The notes under the pieces were generated by a model that was not told the DNA's origin, made no database searches, and saw only the letters and a list, made by a program, of their open reading frames with translations. The position numbers were made by a program, and so were the translations under genes. A stretch of 64,000 nt of DNA from an uncultured Cytophagales bacterium (GTDB lineage: Bacteria; Bacteroidota; Bacteroidia; Cytophagales; Cyclobacteriaceae): assembly GCA_913057175.1 (NCBI GenBank), contig CAJXNP010000014.1, positions 62,001 through 126,000 of the forward strand, read 5' to 3'. Shown piece after piece: positions 61,070 to 64,000 of the stretch (position 1 is its first letter; every line of letters starts with the position of its first letter).

Positions 61070-62539
61070 ATGAACATAACTATTGAAAATATAATTCTCA
61101 TAGGTTCAGCCTTATTGTTTATCAGCATCGTAGTGGGAAAGACGAGCTACAAATTTGGGATTCCAACTTTGTTATTGTTCCTTTCTATTGGCATGTTGGC
61201 GGGTTCCGATGGAATTGGCGGGATTTACTTTGATAATCCACAAATTGCTCAATTTATCGGTGTGGTTTCCCTCAATTTCATCCTTTTTTCAGGAGGTTTG
61301 GACACCAGTTGGCCATCCGTAAAACCGGTATTAAAAGAGGGGATCGCCCTATCTACGTTAGGTGTTCTATTAACTGCTTTGAGCATTGGCTTTTTCGTCT
61401 GGTGGATAACAGATTTTACCATTTACGAAAGCCTTTTATTAGGTGCCATTGTCTCTTCTACAGATGCGGCAGCAGTATTCTCTATTTTAAGAGGTAAAAA
61501 CCTTGCATTAAAGAAAGACCTGCGCCCAACTCTTGAGTTGGAAAGTGGGAGTAACGATCCGATGGCTTATGTGCTTACCATCGCTTTTTTATCGCTGGTT
61601 GTCAATCCTGAAAAAAGCCTCATCTCAATCATTCCATTATTTTTCCAGCAAATGATAATCGGGGCCCTTGCAGGGTTTCTTTTTGGAAAAGTCAGCAAAT
61701 GGGTGATTAACCAAATCAAACTCGATTTTGAAGGACTTTATCCAACCCTTGTGATCGCCTTGATGTTTATCACATTTTCAACAACGGATACAATTGGAGG
61801 GAATGGTTTTCTGGCCATTTATATATGCGCGGTATATCTGGGAAATCAGAATCTGATCCATAAAAAAACAATCATGCGAATGTTTGACGGCCTGGCATGG
61901 TTGATGCAGATTGTTCTTTTTTTGACATTAGGACTATTGGTATTTCCCACAGAAATTATCCCTTTTATTGGCATAGGTCTATTGATCTCTTTGTTTCTGA
62001 TATTTATTGCGCGGCCATTTGCCGTGTTCGTTTCCTTATTGCCATTCAAAATGAAACTGCGAAGGAGATTTTACATTTCCTGGGTAGGACTACGCGGAGC
62101 TGTTCCAATTGTATTTGCTACTTATCCCTTATTGGCAGGAATTGATCAGGCCAATATGATCTTTAATGTAGTGTTTTTCATCTCTGTGAGTTCGGTATTA
62201 ATTCAGGGAAGCTCATTGTCGGTGGTAGCGAAATGGCTGCATGTTGGATTGCCGGAAAAAGTAAAACCATTATCACCAACTGATGAATTGCTTTCCGAAC
62301 ATCCCAAAACGATTTTGGAAGAGATTATTATTAAGCAAGGTTCGTATGCTGTAGGCCAAAAAATTGTAGACTTGAATTTTCCTGAAAACGCGATCATTGC
62401 CATGATCGAGCGTAATGAAAATTATCTTACTCCCAAAGGCTCCACACAAATTGAAGAGAATGATAAATTGATTGTGCTTACTGACAAACGCCAGAATCTG
62501 GAAGAGGTATATTCCTCACTTAAACTTAATACATCGTGA
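61070..62539 (+). CDS. Potassium/proton antiporter, NhaP/CvrA type with TrkA-C domain
   Basis: This 489-residue protein has about 12 hydrophobic helices of the CPA1 family: FGIPTLLLFLSIGMLAGSDG, VSLNFILFSGGLDTSWPSVK, LGAIVSSTDAAAVFSIL (ion site) and LELESGSNDPMAYVLTIAFL. The C-terminal 85 residues form a TrkA-C/RCK_C domain, KQGSYAVGQKIVDLNFPENA and STQIEENDKLIVLTDKR. It probably extrudes K+ in exchange for protons under nucleotide or ligand control. AAGGATG at its start suggests a Shine-Dalgarno-like context. It is transcribed alone. Confidence 0.9.
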   Translation: MNITIENIILIGSALLFISIVVGKTSYKFGIPTLLLFLSIGMLAGSDGIGGIYFDNPQIAQFIGVVSLNFILFSGGLDTSWPSVKPVLKEGIALSTLGVLLTALSIGFFVWWITDFTIYESLLLGAIVSSTDAAAVFSILRGKNLALKKDLRPTLELESGSNDPMAYVLTIAFLSLVVNPEKSLISIIPLFFQQMIIGALAGFLFGKVSKWVINQIKLDFEGLYPTLVIALMFITFSTTDTIGGNGFLAIYICAVYLGNQNLIHKKTIMRMFDGLAWLMQIVLFLTLGLLVFPTEIIPFIGIGLLISLFLIFIARPFAVFVSLLPFKMKLRRRFYISWVGLRGAVPIVFATYPLLAGIDQANMIFNVVFFISVSSVLIQGSSLSVVAKWLHVGLPEKVKPLSPTDELLSEHPKTILEEIIIKQGSYAVGQKIVDLNFPENAIIAMIERNENYLTPKGSTQIEENDKLIVLTDKRQNLEEVYSSLKLNTS

Positions 62540-62648
62540 TTGGGTCTCTTCATGTCGTTGAATCAGAGGAATGCACTCGAAAAAATTAGCGTCAGACTTT
62601 GAGAATATCAACTAAATGTGATGATAAAGACTATTTCATTTGCGAATC

Positions 62649-63302
62649 TCATTTATTATGAGTTTTCTCAAATTTATATGTTTTAAGATTAAACAAGATA
62701 GTGTCTTCTCTGTCATCACTTGTTTTCATACAAATCTTGACATTTTGCTGTTCATTTAATATTTCAGCTCCACATCGCCACCAAATTGATGAGACAGAAA
62801 ATTCATAGTCGTTTAATGGAAAAACAGAAAAATCATCTAATTGAAATCTGTTTATGAGTTCACCATGTTCACTATAAACTGCAAAAACATCAAGTCCATG
62901 ACCCATAGAGTGCCAGTTATCCAGAGTTACAATTCTTTTTCCGTCGTTGGAAACCAATACTGTGACTGGCGCTATTCTGTTAATTAACTTTTTATTCCAG
63001 ATCTCAACGGTGTCCTTTGAGCCATTTATTTTGTAAAGTATCGCATGACAAGGGATTATTGTTGTGTCTTGTGCTGTGAATTTCCTTTTTCTCTTTGGTT
63101 TTGCCGTTACCCAATTGTTATATTTTTCAGGAATGTATTTTGGTACAACTTTAAGCATATGGCTGCTGTCCTCTGAATAGTATCGTGTTACTTTTGGATA
63201 TGCCCACGAGTCAGCATAAGAACTAATACCTACCAAAAAAAGAATAAAGAATGTAGCTAAGACTTTAATATTTGTTTGCAATTTTTTACTTACAACATTC
63301 AA
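62649..63302 (-). CDS. Secreted hypothetical protein
   Basis: This 217-residue protein has a leader, LATFFILFLVGISSYADSWA. The mature part is rich in beta strands, with VTVLVSNDGKRIVTLDNWHS, GHGLDVFAVYSEHGELI and SSIWWRCGAEILNEQQNVKI. Similar NDGKRVVTLDN-type proteins are common as uncharacterised secreted proteins in Bacteroidota. No function can be named. It starts 6 bases after the stop codon of the SLC13 permease gene, so they are probably co-transcribed. Confidence 0.65.
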   Translation of the reverse strand: MNVVSKKLQTNIKVLATFFILFLVGISSYADSWAYPKVTRYYSEDSSHMLKVVPKYIPEKYNNWVTAKPKRKRKFTAQDTTIIPCHAILYKINGSKDTVEIWNKKLINRIAPVTVLVSNDGKRIVTLDNWHSMGHGLDVFAVYSEHGELINRFQLDDFSVFPLNDYEFSVSSIWWRCGAEILNEQQNVKICMKTSDDREDTILFNLKTYKFEKTHNK

Positions 63303-63308
63303 TATATA

Positions 63309-64000
63309 TCAATTCAATCCCCACCAAAACTGAACAATCAGATAAATAAGCCCAATCGATATCAAATTTAACCAAAGTCCGGTACGAACCATTTCATTGA
63401 TCTTTACCTTTCCCGAGCTGAAGATGATGGCATTGGGTGGAGTGGCAACAGGCAGCATAAATGCACAGGAAGAAGCCAGAACCGCCCCAACCATCAGCGT
63501 ATAAGGTGAAACTGACAGGGAGGAAGCCAGTGAAATTAATATGGGCAAAACCATTGCTGCTGTAGCCGTGTTCGACGTAATTTCAGTCAGGAAATTAATG
63601 CTTGCTATGACCAATAAAATAATTACCCAAACCGGAATATCCTTGAGCAGTAAAAATCGGTTACCCAACCAGGTTGCCAGGTCTGTATCTGAATAGCCCT
63701 TTGCAATGGCCAACCCTGCACCGAAGATCAACAAAATGCCCCACGGCAGTTTTTTGGCCGTTTTCCAATCCATCAGGTTTCCTTCTCCTGATCCCGAAGG
63801 AATGATAAAAAGGATCAAGCCGCCGAAAATGGCAATGATCGTATCGTCTACTGCCGGGATCAGTTTGTTGATCAGGAATGATCGGGTAATCCAAAGGATG
63901 GCAATTAAGACAAATACGACCAAAACCCTTTTTTCAGGAATTGAAATGGGTGGAAGCTTCGTGTCGAATTCATTTGTTGTTGGCAGACCAGTTTTCTTGA
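63309..64000 (-). CDS. SLC13/DASS-family permease (C-terminal part, 5' end beyond window)
   Basis: The frame stays open to the right edge, continuing through KLPPISIPEKRVLVVFV; the first in-frame start-like codon at 63923 is a TTG and not the true start. About 230 residues are visible. DASS hallmarks are TEITSNTATAAMVLPILISL (SNTA-type motif) and FMLPVATPPNAIIFSSGK (second TPPN-type motif), both at the substrate and sodium site. The protein ends in a hydrophobic helix, LISIGLIYLIVQFWWG. It is likely a Na+-coupled carrier for di- or tricarboxylates or sulfate. The missing N-terminal half prevents finer assignment. Confidence 0.88.
   Translation of the reverse strand, partial: KKTGLPTTNEFDTKLPPISIPEKRVLVVFVLIAILWITRSFLINKLIPAVDDTIIAIFGGLILFIIPSGSGEGNLMDWKTAKKLPWGILLIFGAGLAIAKGYSDTDLATWLGNRFLLLKDIPVWVIILLVIASINFLTEITSNTATAAMVLPILISLASSLSVSPYTLMVGAVLASSCAFMLPVATPPNAIIFSSGKVKINEMVRTGLWLNLISIGLIYLIVQFWWGLN

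Overview
This is an AT-rich window from a member of the Bacteroidota, most likely a Cytophagales-type, free-living polysaccharide degrader. The evidence is a SusB-type GH97 enzyme, many lipoproteins and Sec-secreted glycosidases, a type IX secretion (T9SS) sorting domain, and families typical of the phylum (Haem_bd, DUF4421, DUF5996, HYC_CC_PP, four-helix-bundle/S23, CarboxypepD_reg-like insert). Genus or species cannot be read from the sequence alone. The first gene lacks its 5' end and the last gene, on the minus strand, runs off the right edge.

Bases 1-17.3 kb, plus strand, form a pectin/rhamnogalacturonan side-chain locus. It holds an FG-GAP/ASPIC-UnbV repeat protein, two GH43 arabinanases, three different GH51 arabinofuranosidases, a GH97 enzyme with retaining-type catalytic residues, a GH105 unsaturated uronyl hydrolase, a GH28 polygalacturonase, a CE8 pectin methylesterase and a small VOC protein. 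A second GH105 and a secreted PL22-type oligogalacturonate lyase follow at 26.0-28.9 kb. Together they could de-esterify and cut homogalacturonan, remove arabinan branches, and finish unsaturated oligomers in the periplasm. Palindromes and terminator-like hairpins lie directly in front of several of these genes.

Bases 17.5-20.0 kb hold two tandem TPST-like sulfotransferase paralogues. Between them is a decayed 3' end of a VOC gene, which indicates that VOC plus sulfotransferase was duplicated as a unit. Next comes a minus-strand pta - 3-hydroxyacyl-CoA dehydrogenase - ackA cluster and a CapA-like protein with a SPOR-like tail.

Bases 25-46.6 kb carry housekeeping and regulatory genes. These include two haem-binding proteins, rnhB, a Nudix hydrolase, a 952-residue LuxR-type ATPase regulator, two methyltransferases, a VapBC-like toxin-antitoxin pair, gpsA with a glycerolipid acyltransferase, a tiny T9SS-tailed protein, crcB, an M42 peptidase, two ExbD genes without ExbB, DoxX and an HExxH protein. 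Two inverted-repeat elements lie in this part.

Bases 46.9-64 kb contain a MuiA-like protein with an inserted carboxypeptidase-regulatory domain, DUF5996 and GNAT genes, a Kef-type antiporter with a glutaredoxin-like protein, and a heavy-metal efflux operon. The operon order is HYC_CC_PP, CusA-like RND pump, TolC-like factor, S23-type four-helix bundle, CusB-like adaptor. The adaptor contains a seven-copy 8-bp repeat in its coding sequence. A DUF4421 protein, a K+/H+ antiporter, a secreted hypothetical protein and an SLC13 permease close the window. No tRNA, rRNA, CRISPR array or intact insertion sequence was seen.
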